Of a stretch of DNA of 64,000 bases, positions 35,173 to 44,776 are shown piece after piece. Within the stretch, counting starts at the first letter, position 1, and every line of letters starts with the position of its first letter. The DNA comes from Pontivivens nitratireducens (lineage in GTDB: Bacteria; Pseudomonadota; Alphaproteobacteria; Rhodobacterales; Rhodobacteraceae), in the NCBI RefSeq assembly GCF_014235845.1, contig NZ_JACJUQ010000001.1:62001-126000 (forward strand). The letters run 5' to 3'. Under the pieces are notes generated by a model that saw only the letters and a list, made by a program, of their open reading frames with translations, did no database searches and was not told the DNA's origin. The translations under genes and the position numbers were made by a program.

Positions 35173-37485
35173 ATGGCAGATATCGACGACATGACAGACG
35201 GCCCGGCGGATGCGAACGGCGGGCATATCACTTCGGAACCGCTCGCCCGGGCGATCGGGGACCGTTACCTGCAATATGCGCTGAGCACGATCATGCACCG
35301 CGCATTGCCCGATGCGCGCGACGGGTTGAAGCCCGTTCACCGTCGTATCCTCTACGCGATGCGCGGCTTGCGGCTGGACCCGAACGGCGCGTTTCGCAAA
35401 TGCGCCAAGATCGTGGGTGAGGTGATGGGCAACTATCACCCGCATGGCGATCAGTCGATTTACGACGCCCTCGCGCGGTTGGCGCAGGATTTCAACGTCC
35501 GCTATCCGATGGTGGACGGGCAGGGGAACTTCGGCAACGTGGACGGCGACAACCCCGCCGCCCAGCGATACACCGAGGCCCGCATGACCGCCGCCGCTGT
35601 CGCGATGATGCACGGTCTGGCCGAAAACGCCGTCGATTTCCGCCCCAATTACGACGGTTCCGAAAGCGAGCCGGAGGTGCTGCCCGCCGCCTTTCCCAAC
35701 CTGCTGGCGAACGGGTCCACCGGCATTGCCGTGGGCATGGCAACCAACATTCCGCCGCACAATGTAAGCGAGGTGATCGACGCCGCGCTCTACCTCATCA
35801 AGACGCCGAACGCGGGCATCGAAAAGCTGGTGGAGTTCATCCCCGGTCCCGATTTCCCCACCGGCGGCACCATCGTTGAGGCCCCCGCCGCCATCCGCGA
35901 CGCCTACGCCACCGGGCGCGGTGCCTTTCGCCTGCGCGCCGTCTGGGATGTGGAGGAGCTGGGCCGTGGCCAGTGGCAGATCGTCGTCACCGAAATCCCC
36001 TATCAGGTACAGAAATCCAAGCTGATCGAGCGGATCGCGGACCTGATAAACTCCAAGAAACTGCCGATCCTCGCCGATATCCGGGATGAGAGCGCCGAGG
36101 ATATCCGCATCGTTCTGGAACCGCGCGCGAAAACGGTGGAGCCGTCAACCTTGATGGAGGCGCTGTTTCGCCAGTCGGATCTGGAAACGCGCTTCTCGCT
36201 CAACATGAACGTGCTGATCGACGGCCGCACGCCGCAGGTCTGCAACCTGCGTGAGGTGCTGCGCGCCTTTCTCGACCATCAGCGGGACGTGCTGCTGCGT
36301 CGCTCGCGCCACCGGCTGGAGAAGATCGCCCACCGGCTCGAAGTGCTCGAAGGCTACATCACCGCCTATCTCAACCTGGATCGGGTGATCGAGATCATCC
36401 GCACCGAGGATGAGCCGAAACCCGTGATGATGGCGGAATTCGAGCTGACCGACGTTCAGGCCGAGGCGATCCTCAACATGCGCCTGCGGTCCCTGCGCAA
36501 GCTGGAGGAGATGGAGCTGCGCAAGGAACGCGACGCCCTGATCGCGGAGCGTGCGGAGCTGGAGGAGATGCTCGCCTCGGACGATCTGCAATGGGGTCGG
36601 ATCTCCGACCAGCTTCGCGACACGCGCAAGACCTTCGGCGCGCCGGCGAAGTACAAGGGCCTGACCGCCGCCGAAAGCCTCGCCGATATGAAGCGGGCCG
36701 ATGGGGCCGACTATCCCACAGGTGCACGTCGCACCGGCTTTGCGGATGCGCCCGTCGTCGCGGATATCCCCCTGGAGGCGATGATAGACCGTGAGCCGAT
36801 CACCGTCGTCTGCTCCGAAATGGGTTGGATCAGGGCGATGAAGGGGCATATCGCCCTCGATTCCGAGCTGAAGTTCAAGGATGGCGACGGCCCGCGCTTC
36901 ATCTTCCACGCCGAAACCACGGACCGGCTTGTGATGTTCGGCACGAACGGGCGGTTCTACACCCTGTCCGCCGCCAGCCTGCCCGGCGGGCGCGGCATGG
37001 GCGAACCCGTGCGCCTGATGGTCGATCTGCCGAACGAAGCGGAGGCGCTGGCCCTGTTCAAACACGACCCCGCGCGCAAGCTGTTGGTTGCGTCCTCCGC
37101 CGGGGATGGCTTCATCGTGCCCGAGGCTGAGGTGATCGCGCAAACCCGGTCGGGCAAGCAGGTGCTGAACGTGCGCGATGCGAAGGCGATCGTGTGCAAG
37201 CCGATCCAGGGCGATCACGTCGCCGTCGTGGGCGAAAATCGAAAGGTTCTGGTCTTCGGTCTGGACGAATTGCCCGAAATGGTGCGGGGCAAGGGCGTCA
37301 GGCTGCAAAAGTACAAAGATGGCGGCCTGTCTGACGCGATCACCTTCACCCTGTCCGACGGGCTGCAATGGAAGGAAAGCGGCGGGCGCACCCGCACGCA
37401 ATCCGATCTGACGGACTGGATCGGCAAACGGGCGGGCACGGGCCGCATGGCCCCGCGCGGGTTCCCCCGCAACAACATGTTCTGA
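35173..37485 (+). CDS. parC: DNA topoisomerase IV subunit A
   Basis: Breaks and rejoins DNA during chromosome decatenation, with ParE. The 770-residue protein has the quinolone-resistance-like region [21 protein letters not shown] and the active-site Tyr133 in [11 protein letters not shown]. The C-terminal domain is a shorter blade repeat without the GyrA box, which supports ParC over GyrA. The start could be ATG 35173 or 35191; neither has a clear Shine-Dalgarno sequence, and no parE is in the window. It is followed 16 bp later by a DUF898 gene. Confidence 0.93.
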   Translation: MADIDDMTDGPADANGGHITSEPLARAIGDRYLQYALSTIMHRALPDARDGLKPVHRRILYAMRGLRLDPNGAFRKCAKIVGEVMGNYHPHGDQSIYDALARLAQDFNVRYPMVDGQGNFGNVDGDNPAAQRYTEARMTAAAVAMMHGLAENAVDFRPNYDGSESEPEVLPAAFPNLLANGSTGIAVGMATNIPPHNVSEVIDAALYLIKTPNAGIEKLVEFIPGPDFPTGGTIVEAPAAIRDAYATGRGAFRLRAVWDVEELGRGQWQIVVTEIPYQVQKSKLIERIADLINSKKLPILADIRDESAEDIRIVLEPRAKTVEPSTLMEALFRQSDLETRFSLNMNVLIDGRTPQVCNLREVLRAFLDHQRDVLLRRSRHRLEKIAHRLEVLEGYITAYLNLDRVIEIIRTEDEPKPVMMAEFELTDVQAEAILNMRLRSLRKLEEMELRKERDALIAERAELEEMLASDDLQWGRISDQLRDTRKTFGAPAKYKGLTAAESLADMKRADGADYPTGARRTGFADAPVVADIPLEAMIDREPITVVCSEMGWIRAMKGHIALDSELKFKDGDGPRFIFHAETTDRLVMFGTNGRFYTLSAASLPGGRGMGEPVRLMVDLPNEAEALALFKHDPARKLLVASSAGDGFIVPEAEVIAQTRSGKQVLNVRDAKAIVCKPIQGDHVAVVGENRKVLVFGLDELPEMVRGKGVRLQKYKDGGLSDAITFTLSDGLQWKESGGRTRTQSDLTDWIGKRAGTGRMAPRGFPRNNMF

Positions 37486-37501
37486 GCCGAAACGAGGCCA
37501 C

Positions 37502-38698
37502 ATGACGATTGCAGCCGCCCGCGCCCCAACCGATTCAGCGCCGAGCTATCACGGCAGCGGCGCTGCGCTGTTCTGGCTGATGGTGCGCACGACGATCTAC
37601 AGCCTTCTGACGCTGGGGATCTATCGGTTCTGGCAGCGCACGAAGATGCGCCAGCATTTCTGGAACGGAATCCGGGTCGGCGGCAGCCCGCTGGAATATA
37701 CCGGTACGGGGTTGGAAAAGCTGCTGGGCTTTCTGATCGCGGTGGTCTTTCTGGCGGTCTATCTGGGGCTGTTCCAGATCGGTTTCTTCTTTCTGGGTCT
37801 GCAACTGTCAGGGGGGTCCGAACTGGTCGGGCTGTTCACCTCCCTGCCGGTGGTGCCGTTGATCTACTACGCGCAATACCGCTCTCGTCGATATGTGCTG
37901 TCGCGTACGCAACTTCGCGGTATCCGCTTCGCGATGGATCGGGATGCGCTGGGTTATGTCTGGCGGGCGCTGGGGCATCTGTTGCTGACGGCGATGACGC
38001 TGGGCGTGCTGTATCCACGGATGCATTGGTATCTGGAGAGGTACAAGGCCAACCGCACCTGCTACGGCGATGTGCGACTGTTGCAGGGCGGACGCTGGCA
38101 GATGCTGATGCGGCCCTGGTCGGCGGTGATTGCGACCCTGATCCTTCCGTTTGTCGCCGCAGCGGTTTTCGTGGCTCTGGACAATGGGTTTCTGGCCGGG
38201 TTGAGCTTGCTGGCCCTGCTCGCCGCGCCGATTGCGTGGATCCACTACACCGTTTCGTCCTTCAGGATCCTGACCGATACGAAAAGCGCTGCGGGCATGT
38301 CGTTCATGTCCCGCGCGCGCACCGGCAGTGTGATCGCGATCTATCTGCTGGGATATCTGCTGATCGGGGTCATCGTATTCCTTGTGACGACGACCTTGAT
38401 GAGCGGTGCCGCCGTCGTGACGGGCGAGGTGTTGAAGATGCCGAGAGATCTTGACGGTCTGGCCGATTTGCTGCCCTTCGTGACGTTCTGGGTGGTGATG
38501 CTGGGCTATCTGGCCCTGTTCCTCATGTGGTCGGCGTTGAATGCGGTCTTCATCACGCAGCCGTTGCTGGCGCACTATGTCACGACCCTGACGATCCACA
38601 ACGCGGACGAAATCGACACCGTGCGTCAGCGCGAGCAGGACGATTTCGTGGAGGCCGAGGGCTTCGCTGACGCGCTGGATGTAGGGGGCGCATTCTGA
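37502..38698 (+). CDS. DUF898 (YjgN-like) inner-membrane protein
   Basis: The 398-residue polytopic protein has about eight helices in two related halves. The first half shows the family motif LLTLGIYRFWQRTKMRQHFWNG near residues 36-57 and the second LGVLYPRMHWYLERYKANRTCYGD near 165-190; these repeated aromatic/basic stretches define DUF898. Activity is unknown. Its stop overlaps the ATG of the downstream M48 protease gene (TGATG), so membrane protein and protease are translationally coupled. DUF898-M48 pairing suggests substrate handling in the envelope. Confidence 0.82.
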   Translation: MTIAAARAPTDSAPSYHGSGAALFWLMVRTTIYSLLTLGIYRFWQRTKMRQHFWNGIRVGGSPLEYTGTGLEKLLGFLIAVVFLAVYLGLFQIGFFFLGLQLSGGSELVGLFTSLPVVPLIYYAQYRSRRYVLSRTQLRGIRFAMDRDALGYVWRALGHLLLTAMTLGVLYPRMHWYLERYKANRTCYGDVRLLQGGRWQMLMRPWSAVIATLILPFVAAAVFVALDNGFLAGLSLLALLAAPIAWIHYTVSSFRILTDTKSAAGMSFMSRARTGSVIAIYLLGYLLIGVIVFLVTTTLMSGAAVVTGEVLKMPRDLDGLADLLPFVTFWVVMLGYLALFLMWSALNAVFITQPLLAHYVTTLTIHNADEIDTVRQREQDDFVEAEGFADALDVGGAF

Positions 38699-39807
38699 TG
38701 ATGGCCAAGGGGCGGTATTTCGACGGACACGCGGCGCGCGGTCGGCCGGTGGATCTGACGCTGGGCACCTCCACGCTGGCGATCAGCGATTCCGATACGG
38801 GGCGTGTGATCGTCGCATGGCCGTTCGCGGATTTGCGTGCGCTGCCCGGCGGGGTCAAGGACGGCATGTTTACGCTGGCCCGGATGAAGGAAGCGGCCCG
38901 TGTCGAATGCAGCGACGCGGCCCTGTTGCGTGACCTGCGCCGTCAGGTGCGCGGTTTGACGCGCGGCCCGGCCCGGCGGCGCGGCGCAGGGCGTGTGGCG
39001 CTGTGGGCGGGTGCCGCGGTGGGGGCGCTGGCGCTGATGATCTTCGGTCTGGTGCCGCGTCTGGCGGAGAGGTTGACCGTACTGATCGATCCTCAGGTTG
39101 AAATCGCGATGGGCGATCAGGTTCGCGCCCGGCTTGGCGATATCTCCCCCATGCTGCTGGACGATCGGGCGCGGGCCTGCGTCGATCCTGCGGGGCAGAA
39201 GGCGCTGGACCGCATGGTCGCGCGGATCAGCCGCAATCTGGACCTGCCCTATCCCCTGCGAGTGGAGGTTTGGGACGCGAACATGGTCAACGCGATTACG
39301 CTGCCCGGCGGACGCATCATCTTCTTCAACGACCTGATCCAGCAATCCGACACGGCGGAGGAAGTCGCCGGCGTTCTGGCGCATGAGATCGGGCACGTCG
39401 CACATCGCGACGGCCTGCGGCTCAGCCTGCGGGCGGCGGGATCTGCGGGATTGCTGGGCCTGATCGTGGGGGATGCGACAGGCGGGGCCGCCGCCGTGAT
39501 CGCCGCGGAACAACTTCTCAACGCATCCTATACGCGCGGGGCGGAGACGGCGGCTGATGGCTTTGCCTTCGATCTGCTGGACGGGGCGAATGTCGATGTT
39601 TCAGCCTTTGCCGGGTTTTTCGAGAAGATCGGCCAGCAAGCAGGTGAGCCGCCCGCCATCATGGAGCATTTTGCCACCCATCCCGATCTGGACTTGCGCG
39701 CGCAACAGGCGCGCGATCATGGGAATACAGGCCCGATCCGCCCCGTGTTAACCCCGGAGCAATGGTCGGACCTGCGCAATATCTGCGACAGCACGCGGCG
39801 GCTTTAG
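38698..39807 (+). CDS. M48 family metallopeptidase with one membrane anchor
   Basis: The 369-residue protein has an N-terminal globular domain (about 1-85, PH-like in appearance), one transmembrane segment about 101-121, and an M48 zinc peptidase domain with HEIGH at 229-233 and a glutamate ligand in a downstream helix near residue 282 (GAETAADGFAF). BepA/YcaL-type and HtpX proteases share this core and take part in envelope quality control. It is coupled to the DUF898 gene and overlaps the convergent gene ending at 39804 by four bases. Confidence 0.86.
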   Translation: MMAKGRYFDGHAARGRPVDLTLGTSTLAISDSDTGRVIVAWPFADLRALPGGVKDGMFTLARMKEAARVECSDAALLRDLRRQVRGLTRGPARRRGAGRVALWAGAAVGALALMIFGLVPRLAERLTVLIDPQVEIAMGDQVRARLGDISPMLLDDRARACVDPAGQKALDRMVARISRNLDLPYPLRVEVWDANMVNAITLPGGRIIFFNDLIQQSDTAEEVAGVLAHEIGHVAHRDGLRLSLRAAGSAGLLGLIVGDATGGAAAVIAAEQLLNASYTRGAETAADGFAFDLLDGANVDVSAFAGFFEKIGQQAGEPPAIMEHFATHPDLDLRAQQARDHGNTGPIRPVLTPEQWSDLRNICDSTRRL

Positions 39808-40514
39808 GCTTCGTCAGCGACCAGTTGTCCGTAGATCTCCGTGGTGAAGATGGCAAAGAAGGCCAGCACCAGTGAGGATACGACTGTGTTGATCGCCAGC
39901 AATGCACCGATGCTGCTTCCGACCACGCCGATAACGGCACCCGATACCATCATCGCCGCGAACAGCAGCGCGATCGTGCCGGTGAAGCTGAACGCGATCC
40001 GCCAGCGACGCCCGCGGCTCATCTCGATGCATCGCATCAGAGCCTCGAATCCGCGCCCCTCGATCACGATGACAGGGACCAGTACAGCGAAGATACCAAA
40101 GGCATAGATGCCCGGAAAAATCAGCAGCATAAGGCCGAGCCCGACCACCACGCCGACGACAATGGACAACAGGAACAGCGGCAGGATCATCTGGGCGGCG
40201 CGGTTGATATAGGCCATGGGGTGTGGCGGCGCACCGCGCATCACGTCCCACGCGGCCAGATGCAGCACCGCAGACAACGCGCTGAGGATGATCTGGCTGA
40301 ACAGACCCCACAGCACCATGCCCGAGGTCAGGTTGATGACCGCTTCATCGCCGTCGCCCTGTATCGTCGCGCCATAGACGGTGTATTCAATCCCGAACAA
40401 CACCGCCTCGATCACCGTCACGGCTACGATCCCGGCAAATGCCAGCGTAAAGAACAGCAGGAAGTTTTCACGCAACAGCGAGAATGCTCTGCGATACGCC
40501 AGCATCACGTTCAT
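39804..40514 (-). CDS. polytopic membrane protein of unknown function
   Basis: The 236-residue protein has about six hydrophobic helices. It starts MNVMLAYRRAFSLLRENFLLFFTLAF; the helix-proximal segments LIFPGIYAFGIFAVLVPVIVIEGRG and EALMRCIEMSRGRRWRIAF recall the domain seen in YciC-like/glycerophosphodiesterase membrane-domain proteins, but I would not assign a function. The start overlaps the nusB stop (ATGA), so it is the last gene of the rib-nusB operon. Confidence 0.75.
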   Translation of the reverse strand: MNVMLAYRRAFSLLRENFLLFFTLAFAGIVAVTVIEAVLFGIEYTVYGATIQGDGDEAVINLTSGMVLWGLFSQIILSALSAVLHLAAWDVMRGAPPHPMAYINRAAQMILPLFLLSIVVGVVVGLGLMLLIFPGIYAFGIFAVLVPVIVIEGRGFEALMRCIEMSRGRRWRIAFSFTGTIALLFAAMMVSGAVIGVVGSSIGALLAINTVVSSLVLAFFAIFTTEIYGQLVADEA

Positions 40515-40996
40515 TCGAACGCCTCCGGCTTCATCTCGCGTGCCATGTGATCCAGCACGGCGTTGACGAATTTGGGTTCCTTTCCATCGGAAAAGAACGC
40601 CTTGGCCACATCGACATATTCAGTGATGACCACACGCGGCGGGGTGGAGGAGGCGAGGATCTCCGCCCCGGCGGCCCGGAACAGGGCGCGCAGGGTGGGG
40701 TCGATACGGCCCAGTGGCCAGCGTTGGACCAACGCGCGATCCGTCGCCTTGTCGATATCGCCCTGACGATCCAGCGCGTCGGACAGCGTCTTGCGAAACA
40801 GATCGACATCACCCTCGCTATAGGTCTCACCATCCAGTTCCGCCCCAAATCGGTGGGTTTCGAACTGCTCGCGCACCTCGGGCATGGGCTGGCCGGACTG
40901 CTCCATCTGGAACAGCGCCTGCACGGCGAACAGGCGCGAGGTGGAGCGCATCTGCCGCTTTTCCTCGCGGCTGGGTTTGGGAACGGGTCTGGGCAT
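40511..40996 (-). CDS. nusB: transcription antitermination factor NusB
   Basis: Binds boxA RNA with S10 (NusE) during rRNA transcription. The 161-residue all-helical protein has the family pattern RSTSRLFAVQALFQMEQSG near 16-34 and a C-terminal LDHMAREM segment after VVITEYVDVAKAFF. The start chosen is one base after the ribH stop. ribH-nusB is a conserved pair; the position as last rib operon member but one is usual. Confidence 0.95.
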   Translation of the reverse strand: MPRPVPKPSREEKRQMRSTSRLFAVQALFQMEQSGQPMPEVREQFETHRFGAELDGETYSEGDVDLFRKTLSDALDRQGDIDKATDRALVQRWPLGRIDPTLRALFRAAGAEILASSTPPRVVITEYVDVAKAFFSDGKEPKFVNAVLDHMAREMKPEAFE

Positions 40997-40997
40997 G

Positions 40998-41540
40998 TCA
41001 GGCAGTGTCCTTCGGTGCGGGCATTCCCGCCATGAGTATATCGTCGCGCGGGTCACCGACAGGGGCGGGCGCATGGTATTCACGGTCGATGGCAATCAGG
41101 TGAAGGGCGGCAATGGCTGCGCCCGCGCCCTTGTTCATCTGCGCAGGGTCCGCACGTTCGACCGCTTGATCCATGTTTTCCACAGTCAGGATGCCGTTGC
41201 CGATGCAAATCCCGTCCAGGCCCAGCAGGGTGATCGCGCGGGAGCTGTCGTTGCACACCGTCTCGTAATGGGTGGTCGCGCCCCGGATCACGCATCCCAG
41301 CGCGACGAAGCCGTCATAGCGATGCGAGCGGCTGACGAGGCGGATCGCGGTCGGAATTTCCAGCGCGCCGGGAACCTCGATCGCGTCGCAGGTCGCACCG
41401 GCATTCGCGATCGCGGTTTTCGCGCCTTCGATCATCCAGTCGGCAATGCCGCGATAGAAGGGGGCCGTGACCAGCAACAGATGCGGGGCAGGGGTCAGGC
41501 GCGGGGCGGCCATGCTGAAATGTTCCTCGTGGCTCGCCAT
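40998..41540 (-). CDS. ribH: 6,7-dimethyl-8-ribityllumazine synthase
   Basis: Condenses the RibB product dihydroxybutanone phosphate with 5-amino-6-ribitylaminouracil; forms a capsid-like pentamer assembly in many bacteria. The 180-residue protein has the substrate-binding VPGALEIP near 61-68, FVALGCVIRGATTHYETVCND with the catalytic His, and GNGILTVENMDQA. It starts one base after the ribB stop, so ribB, ribH and nusB are translated as a tight unit. Confidence 0.96.
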   Translation of the reverse strand: MASHEEHFSMAAPRLTPAPHLLLVTAPFYRGIADWMIEGAKTAIANAGATCDAIEVPGALEIPTAIRLVSRSHRYDGFVALGCVIRGATTHYETVCNDSSRAITLLGLDGICIGNGILTVENMDQAVERADPAQMNKGAGAAIAALHLIAIDREYHAPAPVGDPRDDILMAGMPAPKDTA

Positions 41541-41541
41541 G

Positions 41542-42642
41542 TCAGACCTCCTGACCCTTGTCCGGGATCGGTTGCGTTCCGGCGATGCTCAGCCCGTATC
41601 CCTCAAGCCCGACAACCTTGGGCGTGGCGGAGTTCGTGAGCAGAACCAGCTCATGCACCCCCAGCGCATTGAGGATCTGCGCCCCGGTCCCGTAATTGCG
41701 CAGCGTCTGGTGCGAGACTTCGTCACCCATCGCCATCTTGGCGGACATGTCGCGCAGCAGGACGATCACGCCGCGGCCTTCCTCCCCGATGATCTTCATC
41801 GCCTGTTCCAACTGGTGCGCGCGGCCCGGAACCAGCGCCAGCATATCCTCCAGCGGGTTTGCGGAATGCATCCGCACCTTGACCGGGCCGGAGGTGACAT
41901 CGCCCTTGGTCAGCGCGATATGCTCCGCCCCGCCGGTCACGTCCGAGAAGACGCGCAGGGTCCAGTCGCCGCCGTATTCCGATGTGACATCGCGGGTCGC
42001 GATCTGCCGCACCAGATTGTCATGTCGCCGGCGATAGGCGATCAGGTCGCTGATGGTGCCGATTTTCAGCCCGTGCGTCTGGGCGAAGCCGATCAGATCG
42101 GGCAACCGGGCCATTTCGCCATCATCCTTCATGATCTCGCAGATCACGCCAGATGGGTCGAGCCCGGCAAGTCGGGAAATATCGGTCGCGGCCTCGGTAT
42201 GACCGGCGCGGATCAGAACGCCGCCCGCGCGGGCGCGCAGGGGAAAGACGTGGCCGGGCGTGGCGATGTCCTGTGGGCCGCTCTCGGGGTCGATGGCGAC
42301 CTTGACGGTCTGCGCCCGGTCGGCGGCGGAGATGCCGGTCGTCACCCCCTCACGCGCCTCGATCGAGACGGTGAATGCGGTTTCGTGCCGCGAAGAATTG
42401 CTCTGCGCCATCATCGGCAGGCCCAGTGCGTCCAGCCGTTCCCCCGACAGGGTCAGACAGATCAGCCCGCGTCCGTGCGTCGCCATGAAGTTGATCGCGG
42501 CGGCATCGGCATGAACGGCGGGGATCACCAGATCCCCCTCGTTCTCACGATCCTCATGATCGACGAGGATAAACATCCGCCCCGCCTTGGCGTCGGCGAT
42601 GATATCCTCCACGGGGGAGATGACGTCGGCGTAGTCGGTCAT
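41542..42642 (-). CDS. ribB: 3,4-dihydroxy-2-butanone 4-phosphate synthase with degenerate GTP cyclohydrolase II domain (RibBX type)
   Basis: The N-terminal RibB domain (about 1-205) converts ribulose 5-phosphate to dihydroxybutanone phosphate; it has FILVDHEDRENEGDLVIPA and GHTEAATDISRLAG. The C-terminal half (about 205-366) aligns with GTP cyclohydrolase II but lacks the zinc-binding CxxxxxxxxxxCxC cysteines: the segment reads VRMHSANPLEDML. Cyclohydrolase activity is therefore unlikely and a separate RibA is needed elsewhere. Such RibBX fusions are known in alphaproteobacteria. It lies between ribE and ribH in the rib operon. Confidence 0.92.
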   Translation of the reverse strand: MTDYADVISPVEDIIADAKAGRMFILVDHEDRENEGDLVIPAVHADAAAINFMATHGRGLICLTLSGERLDALGLPMMAQSNSSRHETAFTVSIEAREGVTTGISAADRAQTVKVAIDPESGPQDIATPGHVFPLRARAGGVLIRAGHTEAATDISRLAGLDPSGVICEIMKDDGEMARLPDLIGFAQTHGLKIGTISDLIAYRRRHDNLVRQIATRDVTSEYGGDWTLRVFSDVTGGAEHIALTKGDVTSGPVKVRMHSANPLEDMLALVPGRAHQLEQAMKIIGEEGRGVIVLLRDMSAKMAMGDEVSHQTLRNYGTGAQILNALGVHELVLLTNSATPKVVGLEGYGLSIAGTQPIPDKGQEV

Positions 42643-42652
42643 GTGCCGTCCT

Positions 42653-43261
42653 TCAGTTTCTGGCCTGAATGTCGTTCAGGCGGGCGACATAGCGCGCCAG
42701 CGTGTCGATCTCCAGATTGATCATATCGCCGGTCGTGACGTCACCCCAGGTGGTTTGTTGCTTTGTGTGGGGAATGAAGTTGATTCCGAAATCGCAGCCA
42801 TCGACATCGTTCACGGTCAGCGAGGTGCCGTTCAGCGCGACGGAGCCCTTGGGCGCGATGAACTTCGCCAGGTGCACGGGCGCGCGCAGGGTGACGCGGG
42901 TGCTCTCCCCCTCATCCTCGATGCGGATCACCTCGGCCAAGCCATCGACATGGCCTGAAACGATGTGCCCGCCCAGCTCGTCACCGACCTTCAAGGCGCG
43001 TTCCAGGTTCAGCCGCTTGCCCTCAGCCCAGGTGCCGGCCGTGGTCTTGTCGATGCTTTCGGCGCTGATGGTCACGTCGAACCAGTTCTGGCCGGCGGCC
43101 GCCCCACGGTCCACCACTGTCAGGCAACAGCCGTCACAGGCGATGGACGCGCCCAAATCTATTCCCTGAACGTCATAGCTGGTCGCGATGCGCACATGCA
43201 GATCACCCCGCATTTGCGCAGAGGCGACCCGTCCTATATCCGTAACGATACCGGTAAACAT
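42653..43261 (-). CDS. ribE: riboflavin synthase, alpha chain
   Basis: Dismutates two molecules of dimethylribityllumazine to riboflavin. The 202-residue protein is made of two lumazine-binding repeats; the first opens with MFTGIVTDIG and includes SIACDGCCLTVVD, the second includes LGGHIVSGHVDGLAEV and VALNGTSLTVNDV. The ATG at 43261 is fixed by the invariant MFTGIV. It is divergent from the capsule cassette by 140 bp, which contains a 12-bp tandem repeat, so it probably has its own promoter apart from ribD. Confidence 0.95.
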   Translation of the reverse strand: MFTGIVTDIGRVASAQMRGDLHVRIATSYDVQGIDLGASIACDGCCLTVVDRGAAAGQNWFDVTISAESIDKTTAGTWAEGKRLNLERALKVGDELGGHIVSGHVDGLAEVIRIEDEGESTRVTLRAPVHLAKFIAPKGSVALNGTSLTVNDVDGCDFGINFIPHTKQQTTWGDVTTGDMINLEIDTLARYVARLNDIQARN

Positions 43262-43318
43262 TGCACCGTGCCTCACTATCTGCCGTCTTCGGGATCGACA
43301 GCTATGCCCGGCACGCCC

Positions 43319-43342
43319 GATTGGCAAGATGATTGGCACGAT
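43319..43342. repeat. tandem 12-bp repeat between ribE and the kpsS-like gene
   Basis: GATTGGCAAGAT (43319-43330) is followed directly by GATTGGCACGAT (43331-43342), one mismatch apart, in the 140-bp divergent spacer. It could be a tandem regulator site or simple duplication. No FMN riboswitch was seen here. Confidence 0.6.
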
Positions 43343-43401
43343 GACCGACGCGTGCAGCACCGCAATCATGCGTGTCTCGGCAGGGGGATGACGGCCAGAA
43401 T

Positions 43402-44688
43402 ATGCGACATTTTCTGCTTCTTCAGGGGCCGCACGGACCATTCTACGCCAATTTGGCCGACAAGTTGCGGATCGCCGGGCATGAGGTCTGCCGCGTCGCC
43501 TTCAATGCCGGTGATTGCTTCGAATGGGGGCGCAGGCCGGGCCTGCTGCGCTATCGCGATCCGCCGAATGAATTTCCCGACTGGCTGAAGACGCGGATCG
43601 CGGAGCGCGGCATAACGGACCTGATCCTGTACGGCGATCACCGCTGGATGCACCGCGCCGCCGTCACGACCGCGAAACAGGTAGGTACACGTCTGCATTT
43701 TCTGGAGGAAGGCTATCTGCGGCCGCACTGGATCACGTATGAGCGTGAGGGTGTGAACGGGGGGTCGTGCCTGATGAACATGACGATCGAGCATGTTCAG
43801 GCCCTGGCAGACGCCATCCCCGATCGCGATCGCCCCGCGCCGGACCAGTGGGGCGCGATGGGGCGACACCTGTTTCATGGTCTGCGTTATCATCAGGCCG
43901 TGGCGCGCGGGGCGCGGGACTGGCCTGCCACACCTGCGGCGCGTGATATCCCCCTGCGGCAGGAGGGCCGCCACGCCCTGCGCGCGCTGATCGACCTGCC
44001 GGCCCGCGCGCAACGCCGTCGCTGGGCGGAACGGCGTCTGCACAACAGCGGCGCGCCCTATCACGTCGCATTGCTGCAACTGGGCCATGACGCTTCGGTA
44101 CAGGCGCACAGCCCCTATTCGGACATGACGAGCTATATGCAGGACGTTGCCGCCGCCTTCGCGCAGGGGGCTCCCTCCCACCACCATCTGGTGTTCAAAC
44201 TGCATCCCTTCGAGGATGGGCGTGAGGGGTTGCACAAGGTCGCACGCCGGGTAGCGGTCAATTCGGGCCTGACAGGCAGGGTGCATCTGCTGGAGGGGGA
44301 GCGTCTGGCCTCCCTTCTCGACACGGCGGACAGCGTGGTCACGGTCAATTCGACCGCCGCGCAACAGGCGCTGTGGCGCAATCTGCCGGTTCACGCCTCG
44401 GGGCAGGCCATCTTCGCGAAGCGGGGGCTGGTCTCGCAGCAATCCTTGCGCGACTTCTTCGCGGACCCGATGCCGCCCGATCACGACGCCTATCTGACCT
44501 TTCGTCGGATGCTGCTGGCCACGTCGCAGATCAAGGGCGGGTTCTATACACGGTCGGGCCGCGCCACCTTGCTGCGCGCTCTGGTGGACCGGATCCTGGC
44601 GGAGGAAGGGCCCTATGCGGTTCTGGACCGCGACCTTGCGGCCACAGAGGCGATCATTCTCCCACTGCGTCGGGGCGAACGGGCATAA
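43402..44688 (+). CDS. kpsS: KpsS-like capsular polysaccharide beta-Kdo transferase
   Basis: The 428-residue protein begins MRHFLLLQGPHGPFYANLADKL, matching the N-terminus of KpsS, which adds the first Kdo to the lipid terminus of group 2-type capsules. Other KpsS-like features are FNAGDCFEW, HFLEEGYLRPHWITYE and the C-terminal TVNSTAAQQALWRNLPV. The chosen ATG lies after a GTG alternative ten codons upstream at 43372. It is the first gene of a three-gene capsule cassette placed opposite to the flanking rib genes. The ABC transporter genes kpsMT and kpsE are not in the window. Confidence 0.88.
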   Translation: MRHFLLLQGPHGPFYANLADKLRIAGHEVCRVAFNAGDCFEWGRRPGLLRYRDPPNEFPDWLKTRIAERGITDLILYGDHRWMHRAAVTTAKQVGTRLHFLEEGYLRPHWITYEREGVNGGSCLMNMTIEHVQALADAIPDRDRPAPDQWGAMGRHLFHGLRYHQAVARGARDWPATPAARDIPLRQEGRHALRALIDLPARAQRRRWAERRLHNSGAPYHVALLQLGHDASVQAHSPYSDMTSYMQDVAAAFAQGAPSHHHLVFKLHPFEDGREGLHKVARRVAVNSGLTGRVHLLEGERLASLLDTADSVVTVNSTAAQQALWRNLPVHASGQAIFAKRGLVSQQSLRDFFADPMPPDHDAYLTFRRMLLATSQIKGGFYTRSGRATLLRALVDRILAEEGPYAVLDRDLAATEAIILPLRRGERA

Positions 44689-44776
44689 AGCGTTTGGACC
44701 GGGCGATGCGCACACGGTAGGGTGCAGGCAGACCGGCATCAGCCGGCATGACACCGGACGGGCAGAGGATTTTCGC

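Noticed and set aside
43262-43401. FMN riboswitch upstream of ribE
   Set aside because: The conserved RFN element stems were not found in the 140-bp spacer.
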